NCBI RefSeq assembly: GCF_003692615.1
Contig: NZ_CP023540.1
Span: 186,001-250,000, forward strand
Direction: 5' to 3'
Source of the DNA: Chryseobacterium sp. 6424
GTDB taxonomy: Bacteria; Bacteroidota; Bacteroidia; Flavobacteriales; Weeksellaceae
Length of the DNA stretch: 64,000 nucleotides
The notes beneath the pieces were generated by a model. It saw only the letters and a program-made list of their open reading frames with translations, was not told where the DNA came from and ran no database searches. Each line of letters opens with the position of its first letter. Position 1 is the stretch's first letter. Shown here piece by piece: positions 44,963 to 54,067 of this stretch. A program made the translations under genes and the position numbers.

Positions 44963-46165
44963 TTAATGGCCGTGCCCTTCTTCTCCTTTGTTATTTAATT
45001 TAGCTAAAATGAAGAAGGCATTTTTAGTTACTATTTTAGCATTTGGGTCTATGGGTTTCAAGGGGGTAATTTGTGTATAGCCCAAATCAGTAACTCCCTT
45101 AGCCACAGGAATTTTTTCAAAACTTATTTCCTTTTCTTCCACCGTTTTTTTGTTATCTCCCTCTTTGTCATCCTTGTTTTGCATAATAAAGATAAAATCC
45201 TGGCCCTTATCATTAACGATGGCGTCCGTAGGAACCGAGGCTGCAGTTTGGTTATCCAGACTGATAACGGCGGTTACATTCATGCCATCAATGAGACCCA
45301 CGCGGTCCCCTATGACCTGTGCGTGAACAGGAACAGTTTTGCTTTCTCCTTCAAAGGCAGTACCGATTGAAGTTATTTTTGCATCATACTCTTTACCGGG
45401 ACTGTTGGTTAGTGTAAAATGAATGGTTTGTCCCGGCTGTACTTTACCCAAGTCTTTTTCATATACATAGATATCTAAATGCAGGGCTGAGTTGCTTACA
45501 ATTTCGGCAATTGGCGAAGCCATGTCTACATTACTCCCGATTTGCGCAATCACTTTACTTACCGTTCCGCTGATGGGCGCGCGCACCGCAAGGGACGAAC
45601 TGTAACCCTGAGCTGCACCGATGCTGCCTAGCTGTTTCTGCAGTCCGGAGCGCTGGCTTCGTAATGTTGCAAGATCTGTCTGTGCCTGCTGAAATTTCTT
45701 TAACGGTGCGGCATTTCCTTTATAAAGCTGCTGGGCACGCGTTACCTCCAGCTCTGCCATCCTGATTTGGCCATTCACCTGCTGCAGCTGCTGCTGCATC
45801 ACGATTAAATCGGGATTTGATATCGTTGCTATAACTTTTCCCCGCGACACATAACTTCCAGGCTGGACATACAATGAGCGCACTATACCGCTGTATGAGG
45901 GCGTGACAAATGCCTTATTCTGATTCGGCACGGTTAGCATACCGCTCACCTTGATGGTATTGGAAAGCTCCTTACTTTCGATACTGCCCATCTGGATGCC
46001 TACAGTTTTTATCTGTTCTTCGGTGAAATGTGCCACATTAGGATCTTCGTGCTCATCGGGCTTCTCTACTGCAGTTGCTTCTTTGGTTTCAGTGACTTCT
46101 GATTCTTTTTTGCATCCTGTCAACAAGACAGAGACCGCAAAAATTAGGGTGATATATTTTTTCAT
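44963..46165 (-). CDS. CzcB-like RND periplasmic adaptor lipoprotein
   Basis: 400 aa membrane-fusion protein linking the CzcA pump to its outer-membrane channel. Lipobox LLTGC, an acidic/His stretch (EDPNVAHFTEEQIK), a lipoyl half SGIVRSLYVQPGSYVSRGK, a coiled-coil hairpin (about residues 125-185), and barrel VRAPISGTVSKVIAQIGSNV. The C-terminus ends GEEGHGH, a possible metal-binding tail. 21 bp after the CzcA-CzcC fusion gene. Confidence 0.92.
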   Translation of the reverse strand: MKKYITLIFAVSVLLTGCKKESEVTETKEATAVEKPDEHEDPNVAHFTEEQIKTVGIQMGSIESKELSNTIKVSGMLTVPNQNKAFVTPSYSGIVRSLYVQPGSYVSRGKVIATISNPDLIVMQQQLQQVNGQIRMAELEVTRAQQLYKGNAAPLKKFQQAQTDLATLRSQRSGLQKQLGSIGAAQGYSSSLAVRAPISGTVSKVIAQIGSNVDMASPIAEIVSNSALHLDIYVYEKDLGKVQPGQTIHFTLTNSPGKEYDAKITSIGTAFEGESKTVPVHAQVIGDRVGLIDGMNVTAVISLDNQTAASVPTDAIVNDKGQDFIFIMQNKDDKEGDNKKTVEEKEISFEKIPVAKGVTDLGYTQITPLKPIDPNAKIVTKNAFFILAKLNNKGEEGHGH

Positions 46166-46186
46166 GTTATATTCTCTTTTGGATCC

Positions 46187-49100
46187 TTAATTTTTAATAT
46201 AGTAGTTATATTGTATTACTGCCATGTTGTATTCGTTCAGTGCAATCAAATAGTTTTTTCTAATGTCTATAGCTTGGGTGAAAAACTGGTGCATTTCAGA
46301 AAACCCTATTTCCCCAGCTTTGTAACTCAGCATTGCCGCATCAAAAATTTGGTCTGCCTGTTGTAAACCTATGCCTTCATAATATTTAAGCATTTCAGCA
46401 GCTTTCAGAATTTCAGTATAGCTGGAGCGGGTTTGTGCCGCGAACTGATTTTCCTGATAGCGCAGCTGAGATTGTTGAATTTCGACCTCGGCTTCTGCAG
46501 ACTGCAATTTGGCTTTGTAAGCAGTCTTTCCAAAAATGGGAAATTCTACAGCTACTGAAAAGCCTGTTATGGGATCCTTCATTCCGTATAATCTCTGGGA
46601 AAATATTCTTCCCGAAAAGTCAGGTTTGTTCTGCATTTTCTGAACCTCTATATTCGCCCTTGCTATTTCTATATTCTGCTGCTGCAGAGCCAATGAGGGA
46701 TGAAAACTGTCTGATGGTAAATCTTCCAAATCCAATTTCTGCAAGTTTGTGTCTTCCGGCAAGTATAGCACCTGACTATTAAGAAACAGACTGAGTTGTT
46801 GCTGCTGTGCCGAAATATTCTGTTCGTTTTGCTGTCTCTGAGCCTGGAGCTCTTTCATCCGTGCCTCCGCAGCAATGTTTTCGAGACCAGCAGCTTCGCC
46901 GGTTTTGAAACGAAGATTTGCTGCTTTGTACATGGACGTATAATACTCATCAAGTTTTTGGTAGAGTTTACCCACATCCTGAAGGTACCATAGCTGGTAA
47001 AAAGCGGTATTTACTTCCCTTTTTATCACTGCGTCCAACATGTTTTTGTTCAGTTGGTGAAATTTCAGCTGCTCCTCGAAATATTTTCTTTTCGCCTTAT
47101 ATAACCCGGGCCACTGGATGGACTGCTGTATGCCAATTTTAAAATCGCCGTCCGGATCACTTGGTCTCATATCGTCGTTTTCCACGAAGATGCCGGTCTT
47201 AGGGATTTCACGTGCGGTTTTAGTTTCCAGTAAAGCTTTAGTTACCTGGGCAGTGTTTACAGAGTACTGTAGATTATTATCTAACGCTATATTTACCGCG
47301 TCATTTGGTGAAATTCTTTCCTGCGCACTGAGTGCACCTACGGAAGAGCACAGTAAAATTATTAGCGCTAAAAACGATTTGTTTTTACTATTTCTCAATT
47401 TGTTTTTGATTTGATTCTTAGAATTAAATATGATATACAGTAGAGGAAGGACAAATAAGGTAAGGAAGGTTGCTGTTACGAGACCTCCAATTACCACGGT
47501 TGCCAGCGGTCTCTGTACTTCTGCGCCGCTACCATTTGAAAAAGCCATAGGAAAGAATCCGAATGATGCGACTGCCGCCGTCATCAACACAGGACGAAGC
47601 CTGGTGGTTGTACCCTGAATGACTCTCCTGATAATATTGTTAACGCCGGATTTCTGTAGATCCTTGAAGGTACTGACTAAAACAATTCCATTAAGTACTG
47701 CTACCCCGAATAGCGCAATGAAGCCGACTCCCGCTGAAATACTGAAAGGCATATCCCTAATCAGCAGTGCAAAGACCCCACCGATAGCACTCATTGGTAT
47801 TGCGGTAAAAATAAGTATGCTGTCTTTGAAGTTACGGAAGGTGAAGTACAGTAAAAGAAAAATAAGAGCTAAGGCTACAGGAACCGCTATTTGCAATCGT
47901 GAAGAGGCCTGCTTCAAATTTTCGAATGTTCCACCATATGTATAGTAATAGCCGGCGGGTAAGATGTTTGCATCATTAAGTTTGCTCTGAATTTCAGTTA
48001 CTACACTTTCTACATCTCTATCTTTTACATTAAAGCCTACAACAATCCGGCGCTTGCCATCTTCGCGACTGATTTGTGCCGGTCCGTCTTTATATTCAAC
48101 CTTTGCTACCTGAGAAAGCGGAATTTGCACGCCGTTTTCAGTTGGAATAAACAGGTTACTCACGTCGTCGATAGAACTTCGGCTAACACTGTCGAGCCGT
48201 GCGACCAAATTAAACTTTCTTTCGTCCTCGAATACCACCCCAGCGGTTTCGCCCGCAAAGGCTGTGCTCACTGTATGGTTTATATCCTTAATATTCAATC
48301 CATAAGAGGCCAGCCTCGCCCTGTCGTAAGTAATGGTTATCTGGGGCAAACCCACCGTCTGCTCAATTTGTGGTTCGGTGGCACCTTCTACTGTCTGTAC
48401 TATTTTGGCAACTTCTGGTGCCAGTTTCGCAAGGGTGTCTATGTTTTCACCAAATATTTTAACCGCTACGTCCTGGCGCACTCCCGTCATTAACTCGTTG
48501 AAGCGCATCTGTATTGGTTGGGATACTTCGAAGAATACTCCCGGAATCATTTCAAGCTTCTCCATCATCTCAGCGCTCAAATCCTCATAAGATTTGTCGC
48601 TGTCTTTCCAATCTTTTTTAGGTTTTAGCGTGACAATAAGATCGGTTGCTTCGGGCGGCATAGGGTCTGTTGGAACCTCCGCGCTTCCGGTTTTACCGAC
48701 CACGGTGTTGACTTCGGGAAATGATTTCAAAATACGGCTTGCCTGCATAGAAGTTTCTATACTTTGTGAAAGGGAGGTGCCCTGTGGCAGAATACAATGT
48801 ACGGCAAAATCACCTTCCTGAAGTTGGGGTATAAATTCGCCGCCCATGCGAGAGAACAGCAGAAGCGACACCGTAAGCAGCGCTATGGCCGCGGCAACTA
48901 CTGCATATTTAAATGCAATAGCCTTCTGCAACAACGGATCGTAAAAATTATGGATCTTAGCCATCATTTTATCGGCAAAGGTCTTTTTGGCACTGATATT
49001 TTTAGATAAAAACAATGCGGACATCATGGGTATATAAGTAAGAGAGAGGATCAGTGCTCCGACAATGGCAAATGATACGGTCTCTGCCATAGGACGGAAC

Positions 49101-50515
49101 ATTTTACCTTCAATTCCCTGAAGTGACAGAATGGGTAGGTAGACAATAAGTATAATGATCTGGCCAAATGCTGCAGAACTCATCATCTTTTTTGCACTGG
49201 CTTCCACAGCCCGGTCCATTGTGTGCTGCGACAGTTTTTGGGATTTGTGGTGGACCGCGAGAAAGTGAAGGGTCGCCTCCACAATGATTACTGCGCCATC
49301 TACAATAAGCCCGAAATCAATAGCTCCCAAACTCATCAAGTTTGCACTGACTCCAAAAACATTCATCATACCTAAGGCAAAAAGGAGAGAAAGTGGAATG
49401 GCAGAAGCCACAATAAGCCCTGCACGAAAATTACCCAGAAACAGAACGAGCACAAGGATGACAATAAGAGCGCCTTCCACCAAATTGGTTTCTACGGTGC
49501 GTATAGCACGGTCCACTAAACTCGTTCGATCCAGAAAAGGCTCCACGATAATATCAGGCGGCAGCGATTTTTGTATGGTGCTCATTTTTTCTTTGACCCG
49601 GCTCACCACATCCGCTGAATTTTCGCCTTTCAGCATCATAACAATACCCCCTACCGCTTCTTTATCGCCATTATAAGTTAAGGCTCCATATCTTACAGCA
49701 CTGCCGATTCGGGTTTCTGCAACATCTTTTATAAGTACCGGAATGCCATTAACAGTTTTAATAACGGTATTGGAAATATCATCTAAAGAGGAAATAAGTC
49801 CGATTCCACGGATGAAATAAGCGTTGGGTTTTTTATCGATGTAAGCACCACCTGTATTTTCGTTATTTTTCTCAAGGGTGGTGAAAATATCTGCAATGGT
49901 CACATTCATTGCTTTAAGTCTGTACGGATTGATTGCCACCTCGTACTGCTTAAGCTTACCGCCGAAACTGTTAATTTCAGCTACACCAGGTGTACCGTAG
50001 AGTTGGCGGGCCACAACCCAATCCTGCATTGTTCGAAGATCGGTAGCGGAGTATTTGTCTTCTGACCCTTTTTTAGGGTGAATAACATATTGATAAATTT
50101 CTCCTAAGCCTGTGGATACCGGAGACATTTCTGGCGTACCGATACCTTGTGGAATGTTTTCCTCGGCCTCTTTCAGTTTTTCAGTAATCAGTTGACGGGC
50201 AAAGTAAATATCCACGCTTTCATCAAAGACTACAGTAACCACGGACAATCCAAATCGTGAAATAGACCTCATTTCGGTAATTCCCGGTATGTTGGCGAGG
50301 CTCTGTTCAATTGGATAGGTGACCAACTGTTCTGTTTCCTGTGCGGCTAATGTGGGTGTACTGGTAATGATCTGAACCTGATTATTTGTAATATCCGGTA
50401 CGGCATCCAGCGGGAGTTTAGTAGCACTATACACGCCCCAGATGATTAGTGCGAAAGTCATGAGCCCAATTATGAGCTTATTCTTTACACTAAACTGTAT
50501 AATTTTATATAGCAT
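46187..50515 (-). CDS. CzcA-CzcC fusion: heavy-metal RND pump joined to outer-membrane channel
   Basis: 1442 aa. Residues 1 to about 1040 are an HME-type RND pump: membrane helices with DFGLIVDGAVIIVE, the Asp/Asp/Glu set typical of CzcA (Co/Zn/Cd), and SQPIQMRFNELMTGV. From about residue 1066 (DNA near 47320) it is a TolC/CzcC-like outer-membrane factor (ERISPNDAVNIALDNN ... SYTEILKAAEMLKYYEGI). Between them lies FLALIILLCSSVGALSAQ (about 1048-1065), which looks like a signal peptide inside the chain. Fused forms are known in Bacteroidota. It probably needs cleavage for the channel to reach the outer membrane. Confidence 0.9.
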   Translation of the reverse strand: MLYKIIQFSVKNKLIIGLMTFALIIWGVYSATKLPLDAVPDITNNQVQIITSTPTLAAQETEQLVTYPIEQSLANIPGITEMRSISRFGLSVVTVVFDESVDIYFARQLITEKLKEAEENIPQGIGTPEMSPVSTGLGEIYQYVIHPKKGSEDKYSATDLRTMQDWVVARQLYGTPGVAEINSFGGKLKQYEVAINPYRLKAMNVTIADIFTTLEKNNENTGGAYIDKKPNAYFIRGIGLISSLDDISNTVIKTVNGIPVLIKDVAETRIGSAVRYGALTYNGDKEAVGGIVMMLKGENSADVVSRVKEKMSTIQKSLPPDIIVEPFLDRTSLVDRAIRTVETNLVEGALIVILVLVLFLGNFRAGLIVASAIPLSLLFALGMMNVFGVSANLMSLGAIDFGLIVDGAVIIVEATLHFLAVHHKSQKLSQHTMDRAVEASAKKMMSSAAFGQIIILIVYLPILSLQGIEGKMFRPMAETVSFAIVGALILSLTYIPMMSALFLSKNISAKKTFADKMMAKIHNFYDPLLQKAIAFKYAVVAAAIALLTVSLLLFSRMGGEFIPQLQEGDFAVHCILPQGTSLSQSIETSMQASRILKSFPEVNTVVGKTGSAEVPTDPMPPEATDLIVTLKPKKDWKDSDKSYEDLSAEMMEKLEMIPGVFFEVSQPIQMRFNELMTGVRQDVAVKIFGENIDTLAKLAPEVAKIVQTVEGATEPQIEQTVGLPQITITYDRARLASYGLNIKDINHTVSTAFAGETAGVVFEDERKFNLVARLDSVSRSSIDDVSNLFIPTENGVQIPLSQVAKVEYKDGPAQISREDGKRRIVVGFNVKDRDVESVVTEIQSKLNDANILPAGYYYTYGGTFENLKQASSRLQIAVPVALALIFLLLYFTFRNFKDSILIFTAIPMSAIGGVFALLIRDMPFSISAGVGFIALFGVAVLNGIVLVSTFKDLQKSGVNNIIRRVIQGTTTRLRPVLMTAAVASFGFFPMAFSNGSGAEVQRPLATVVIGGLVTATFLTLFVLPLLYIIFNSKNQIKNKLRNSKNKSFLALIILLCSSVGALSAQERISPNDAVNIALDNNLQYSVNTAQVTKALLETKTAREIPKTGIFVENDDMRPSDPDGDFKIGIQQSIQWPGLYKAKRKYFEEQLKFHQLNKNMLDAVIKREVNTAFYQLWYLQDVGKLYQKLDEYYTSMYKAANLRFKTGEAAGLENIAAEARMKELQAQRQQNEQNISAQQQQLSLFLNSQVLYLPEDTNLQKLDLEDLPSDSFHPSLALQQQNIEIARANIEVQKMQNKPDFSGRIFSQRLYGMKDPITGFSVAVEFPIFGKTAYKAKLQSAEAEVEIQQSQLRYQENQFAAQTRSSYTEILKAAEMLKYYEGIGLQQADQIFDAAMLSYKAGEIGFSEMHQFFTQAIDIRKNYLIALNEYNMAVIQYNYYIKN

Positions 50516-50626
50516 TTGTAAAAATTAAGGTTAATTGAAGGATAAAGCATGTTCCGTATTGTTCACGGAAATGCACGACTATTTAATAGTCGTATAATCC
50601 TACGAAATAAATCCGAAGGAAAAGTA

Positions 50627-50947
50627 TTAACCTATTTTGGGGGGTTGCCAGACACCGGCATTGAAAAGGAGACTGTAACCGTATCCTGATTCAGTAATAT
50701 CTGCTTTTACTAAAAGAAAAATTTTTTCAGGAAGTAAGTTTTTAATTTGCGAAACAGCCATTGACATACCGCAACAGTTGCACACGCAGAAGGGCGTACA
50801 AAGGTCCGTATGTTCATCCTGACTTTGCTCCAAATGAACATCCTCTGCCACACACACCTTGTCGCCGAAACCACTCGCTGCATCGCTGCAAGGTACTACG
50901 GTAAGTGCCATAAAGAATAAGGATAAAAGAAAGGCAAAAATTTTCAC
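50627..50947 (-). CDS. DUF6660 family Cys-rich secreted protein
   Basis: 106 aa. Signal peptide with VPCSDAA, then a Cys-rich cluster CTPFCVCNCC (about residues 49-58) following a Glu/Asp/His stretch (LEQSQDEHTD). It resembles DUF6660, a family often encoded beside Bacteroidota metal pumps; role unknown, possibly periplasmic metal binding. It lies 111 bp upstream of the CzcA-CzcC gene and is probably the first gene of that operon. Confidence 0.75.
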   Translation of the reverse strand: MKIFAFLLSLFFMALTVVPCSDAASGFGDKVCVAEDVHLEQSQDEHTDLCTPFCVCNCCGMSMAVSQIKNLLPEKIFLLVKADITESGYGYSLLFNAGVWQPPKIG

Positions 50948-51079
50948 GGGGCTAATTTAATAAAAATATATTTACTTCAATTTATGTCTTAGCTCATATT
51001 ACTGCAATGATTCCTCAGGTTGTAGGCTGGTATTGTTTGCCTCATGAGAATCTGTGTTTCCGGCGGTCGTTATACGCAT

Positions 51080-51121
51080 AAAAAAAGAGTGCAACCGGTC
51101 TTTATTTTACCTATTGCACTC
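51080..51121 (-). terminator. Terminator between the copper operon and the czc operon
   Basis: Minus strand GAGTGCAA (51121-51114), a 19-nt loop, TTGCACTC (51094-51087), then seven T. It ends transcription from the multicopper oxidase and divides the island into two operons. Confidence 0.8.
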
Positions 51122-51148
51122 CACCAAAAGTTACTAGTCAATAACTGT

Positions 51149-54064
51149 TTAATAGTTCAGTGTAATCCCTGCACCCCAGCTCATATCGCTGTCGTAGTGG
51201 GTTGAGATTCCGATATTTTTTGTGACGATATATTTAAGACCTGCCATATATTCTTTGTCGGTATTGACCATGAATGCCCCGCGCAAACGCGCAGTCAACG
51301 GAATGTCTTCACGTTTCAGCTGGAACCTTACAATACCGTCTGTAAATATTTCTGCCTGCAAATCTACCAGCATTGGAAGCTTGTACATGATACCAGCACT
51401 GAAAGTTTTTCTTTCATCTTTAGTAGATGCCTGTCCAAAAAGGTTTTTTTCGATATTATTCCTGTCAATCTTTCTATAATGGTAGTTAAATCCGATAAAT
51501 GGTTTCAGCCACTGCATACGGTCCACATACCTGCCGAGTTGGGTTTCCACCTCGTAGCCGTGATGGGGATTGTAACCTAAACGCCATTCTGTTCCCAATT
51601 CCCAGCGGGCATTTGAGATCCTCGCCATCCCGTCGTTACCATTAGTAGCAAAATCGTTTTCGGCCATAAGGTGCCACATGTTACTTTCGCGCTGGAGCTT
51701 TTTGTAAGCTGAAGCTTTATCGGGCAGCAAAGGATTCTGATAATCACCAACAGCAAAAACACGGTTCATCCCCGCCATCATGTGATAGAGGATGTGACAG
51801 TGGAAAAACCAGTCCCCGTCAGTTTTTGCTTCAAATTCGATGACATTAGTTTCCATCGGCATAATATCCAACACATTTTTGAGGGGTGCCTGAACACCAT
51901 TTTTGTTGAGTACCCGAAAATCAAAACCGTGCAGGTGCATCGGGTGACGCATCATTGAATTATTGAATAGGGTAATGCGGAGAATTTCGCCTTTTTTTAC
52001 CAATATTTTGTCAGATTCTGCCAGGACTTTATCGTCCATGCTCCATATGTAGCGGTTCATGTTTCCCGTAAGGGTAAACTTGAGCTCGCGCACGGGACTG
52101 TCTTTCGGGAGTGAAGTGTCATAAGGCGATTTCATCATCCCATAATTCAATGTGGTAATCCCGGAAGCAGGCATCTGATGCTGTGAGTGATCCATTTGCG
52201 CATCGTTGTTGTCCATCTTGTCCATCGGCATTGCTTCATTATTTTCAGCACTAATTTCAGGATACATCACCTGATTCATATCCATCGTCTGATAACTCAT
52301 CTTCATGCCCATATCTTTCATGTCACCGTTCATCTTCATCATGTCGTTCATCATCTTCATCCCTTCAAAGTATTTGAGTTTGGGTAATGGATCATGGGAT
52401 TTCGTAGCTCCTTCTCCAATAAACACTGACGCAGATTTTGTGCGGTCTTCGGGTGTAACAAGGAGTTCGTAGGAGGTGTTTTTTTCAGGAATTTCCACTA
52501 CGATATCCACTGTTTCGGAAACCGCCAGAATAAGACGGTCCACTTCTACCGGTTCAATGTCCAATCCATCACTGGCCACTACTTTAATTTTTCCTCCTGC
52601 ATAATTGAGCCAAAAATAGGAGGAAGCACCGCCGTTGGCAATTTGAAGCCGCACTTTGTCACCGGCTTTGTATCCTGCGAGCTGGCTTTCTGTTTTACCG
52701 TTAATCAGAAAGGCGTCATAATAAATGTCACTCACGTCCATGGCCAGCATCCGCTTCCATTCGTTGGTGAGTTTTGTCTTAAAATGTCCCTCTTTTATGG
52801 CTTCTGCATAACTTTGGGTACTGCCTTTTTTTATTGCGAACCAGTCATTGGCATTGTGGAGCATCCGCTGAACATTATTGGGGTTCAGGTTTGTCCACTC
52901 GCTCAGGATAAGGTGCTCCGTGGGCAAATCATCAATCCCCGGTCGGAAAGTAGGATCTTCGGGACGTTTTTTCAGAATCATCATCCCATACATTCCAATC
53001 TGCTCCTGCAGGCCAGTATGTGAGTGATACCAGTGGGTTCCGTTTTGGATGATCGGAAACGAATACGTGTAGGTTGAAAGTGGTGGAATGGGTTTCTGGG
53101 TAAGCCAGGGAACCCCATCTTCTTTATTTGGAAGATGAAGACCGTGCCAGTGCAGAGAAGTTTCTTCGTCCATTAAATTATGGACAATCACTTCCGCCGT
53201 ATCGCCCTCATAAAACTCCAGCTTTGGCATCGGAATCTGCCCGTTTACGGCAATGGCGCGTTTCTGTTTGCCCGCGAAATTTACCAGGGTGTCTTTCACA
53301 TAAAGATGGTAGGTCACTTTGCGTCCGCCTTTTAGGTGCTTTTCGGGCATGGGCATGACCATTTTGTGTTCACCATGTATCTGCATGTTTCCGTGTGCAG
53401 AATGATCTTCCTTCTTTCCTTTTTGAGGCACCAGATTCATACCGCACTTGGGACACTTTCCGGGTTTGTCCGATATCACCTCGGGATGCATCGGGCAGGT
53501 GTACATCTTTTGCGCTTCTTCATGCTGATGCGCATCTGAAGTTTGATGTTCCGGGGTTTTGCCGGTAGACTGATGCCGGCCGCTTTCCTTCTGAAGGACC
53601 AGATTCATACCGCACTTGGGACACTTTCCGGGTTTGTCCGAAACCACCTCGGGGTGCATCGGACAAGTGTACATCTTTTGCGCTGCTTCATGCTGATGCG
53701 GAGCAGGTGTTGAATGTTCCGGCGTTTTGATGCTCGCTGGGTCTTTCGGTACTGCTTTAGCCTTTGGCATCACCGGTTTTTTAACTTCCGTTACCGTCTT
53801 TGTTTTTGCAGCGGTAATTTCAGGTTTCTTACCCGTAGTTTTTTTAACTACGGTGGCCTTTTTAGGAGCGGGCGCGGATTTGGCCGCCGTTTTTTTCTCA
53901 GTAACGGTTTTCTTTACCAAGGTCATACCGCAAATGGGGCAGTTACCGGGTGCTGATTTCACGACCTGCGGATGCATCGGGCAGGTGTACACGGTTTTGG
54001 TGCTCTGTGCATCGGCATTAACGAAGAATGCAAATGCAAGTATTATTGTGAGAAAATATTTCAT
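51149..54064 (-). CDS. Giant multicopper oxidase: three HMBD domains, CopA-type oxidase, CopB-like barrel
   Basis: 971 aa, periplasm/outer membrane. Signal peptide, then three heavy-metal-binding domains at about residues 25-51, 131-158 and 187-214 (YTCPMHP ... CPxCGMxL), joined by Lys/Ala-rich linkers. The oxidase (about 240-770) has SLHWHG, HWYHSHTG, HPMHLHG and FHCHILYHMMAGM, giving all type 1/2/3 copper ligands. A Met/Asp-rich stretch (about 570-630) sits before the last cupredoxin domain. Residues about 800-971 resemble a CopB-type beta-barrel, ending ITLNY. Probably oxidises Cu(I) to Cu(II) and traps it. HMBD2 and HMBD3 are about 88% identical in DNA over 130 bp (168-bp period), a recent duplication. 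Confidence 0.9.
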   Translation of the reverse strand: MKYFLTIILAFAFFVNADAQSTKTVYTCPMHPQVVKSAPGNCPICGMTLVKKTVTEKKTAAKSAPAPKKATVVKKTTGKKPEITAAKTKTVTEVKKPVMPKAKAVPKDPASIKTPEHSTPAPHQHEAAQKMYTCPMHPEVVSDKPGKCPKCGMNLVLQKESGRHQSTGKTPEHQTSDAHQHEEAQKMYTCPMHPEVISDKPGKCPKCGMNLVPQKGKKEDHSAHGNMQIHGEHKMVMPMPEKHLKGGRKVTYHLYVKDTLVNFAGKQKRAIAVNGQIPMPKLEFYEGDTAEVIVHNLMDEETSLHWHGLHLPNKEDGVPWLTQKPIPPLSTYTYSFPIIQNGTHWYHSHTGLQEQIGMYGMMILKKRPEDPTFRPGIDDLPTEHLILSEWTNLNPNNVQRMLHNANDWFAIKKGSTQSYAEAIKEGHFKTKLTNEWKRMLAMDVSDIYYDAFLINGKTESQLAGYKAGDKVRLQIANGGASSYFWLNYAGGKIKVVASDGLDIEPVEVDRLILAVSETVDIVVEIPEKNTSYELLVTPEDRTKSASVFIGEGATKSHDPLPKLKYFEGMKMMNDMMKMNGDMKDMGMKMSYQTMDMNQVMYPEISAENNEAMPMDKMDNNDAQMDHSQHQMPASGITTLNYGMMKSPYDTSLPKDSPVRELKFTLTGNMNRYIWSMDDKVLAESDKILVKKGEILRITLFNNSMMRHPMHLHGFDFRVLNKNGVQAPLKNVLDIMPMETNVIEFEAKTDGDWFFHCHILYHMMAGMNRVFAVGDYQNPLLPDKASAYKKLQRESNMWHLMAENDFATNGNDGMARISNARWELGTEWRLGYNPHHGYEVETQLGRYVDRMQWLKPFIGFNYHYRKIDRNNIEKNLFGQASTKDERKTFSAGIMYKLPMLVDLQAEIFTDGIVRFQLKREDIPLTARLRGAFMVNTDKEYMAGLKYIVTKNIGISTHYDSDMSWGAGITLNY

Positions 54065-54067
54065 TCG

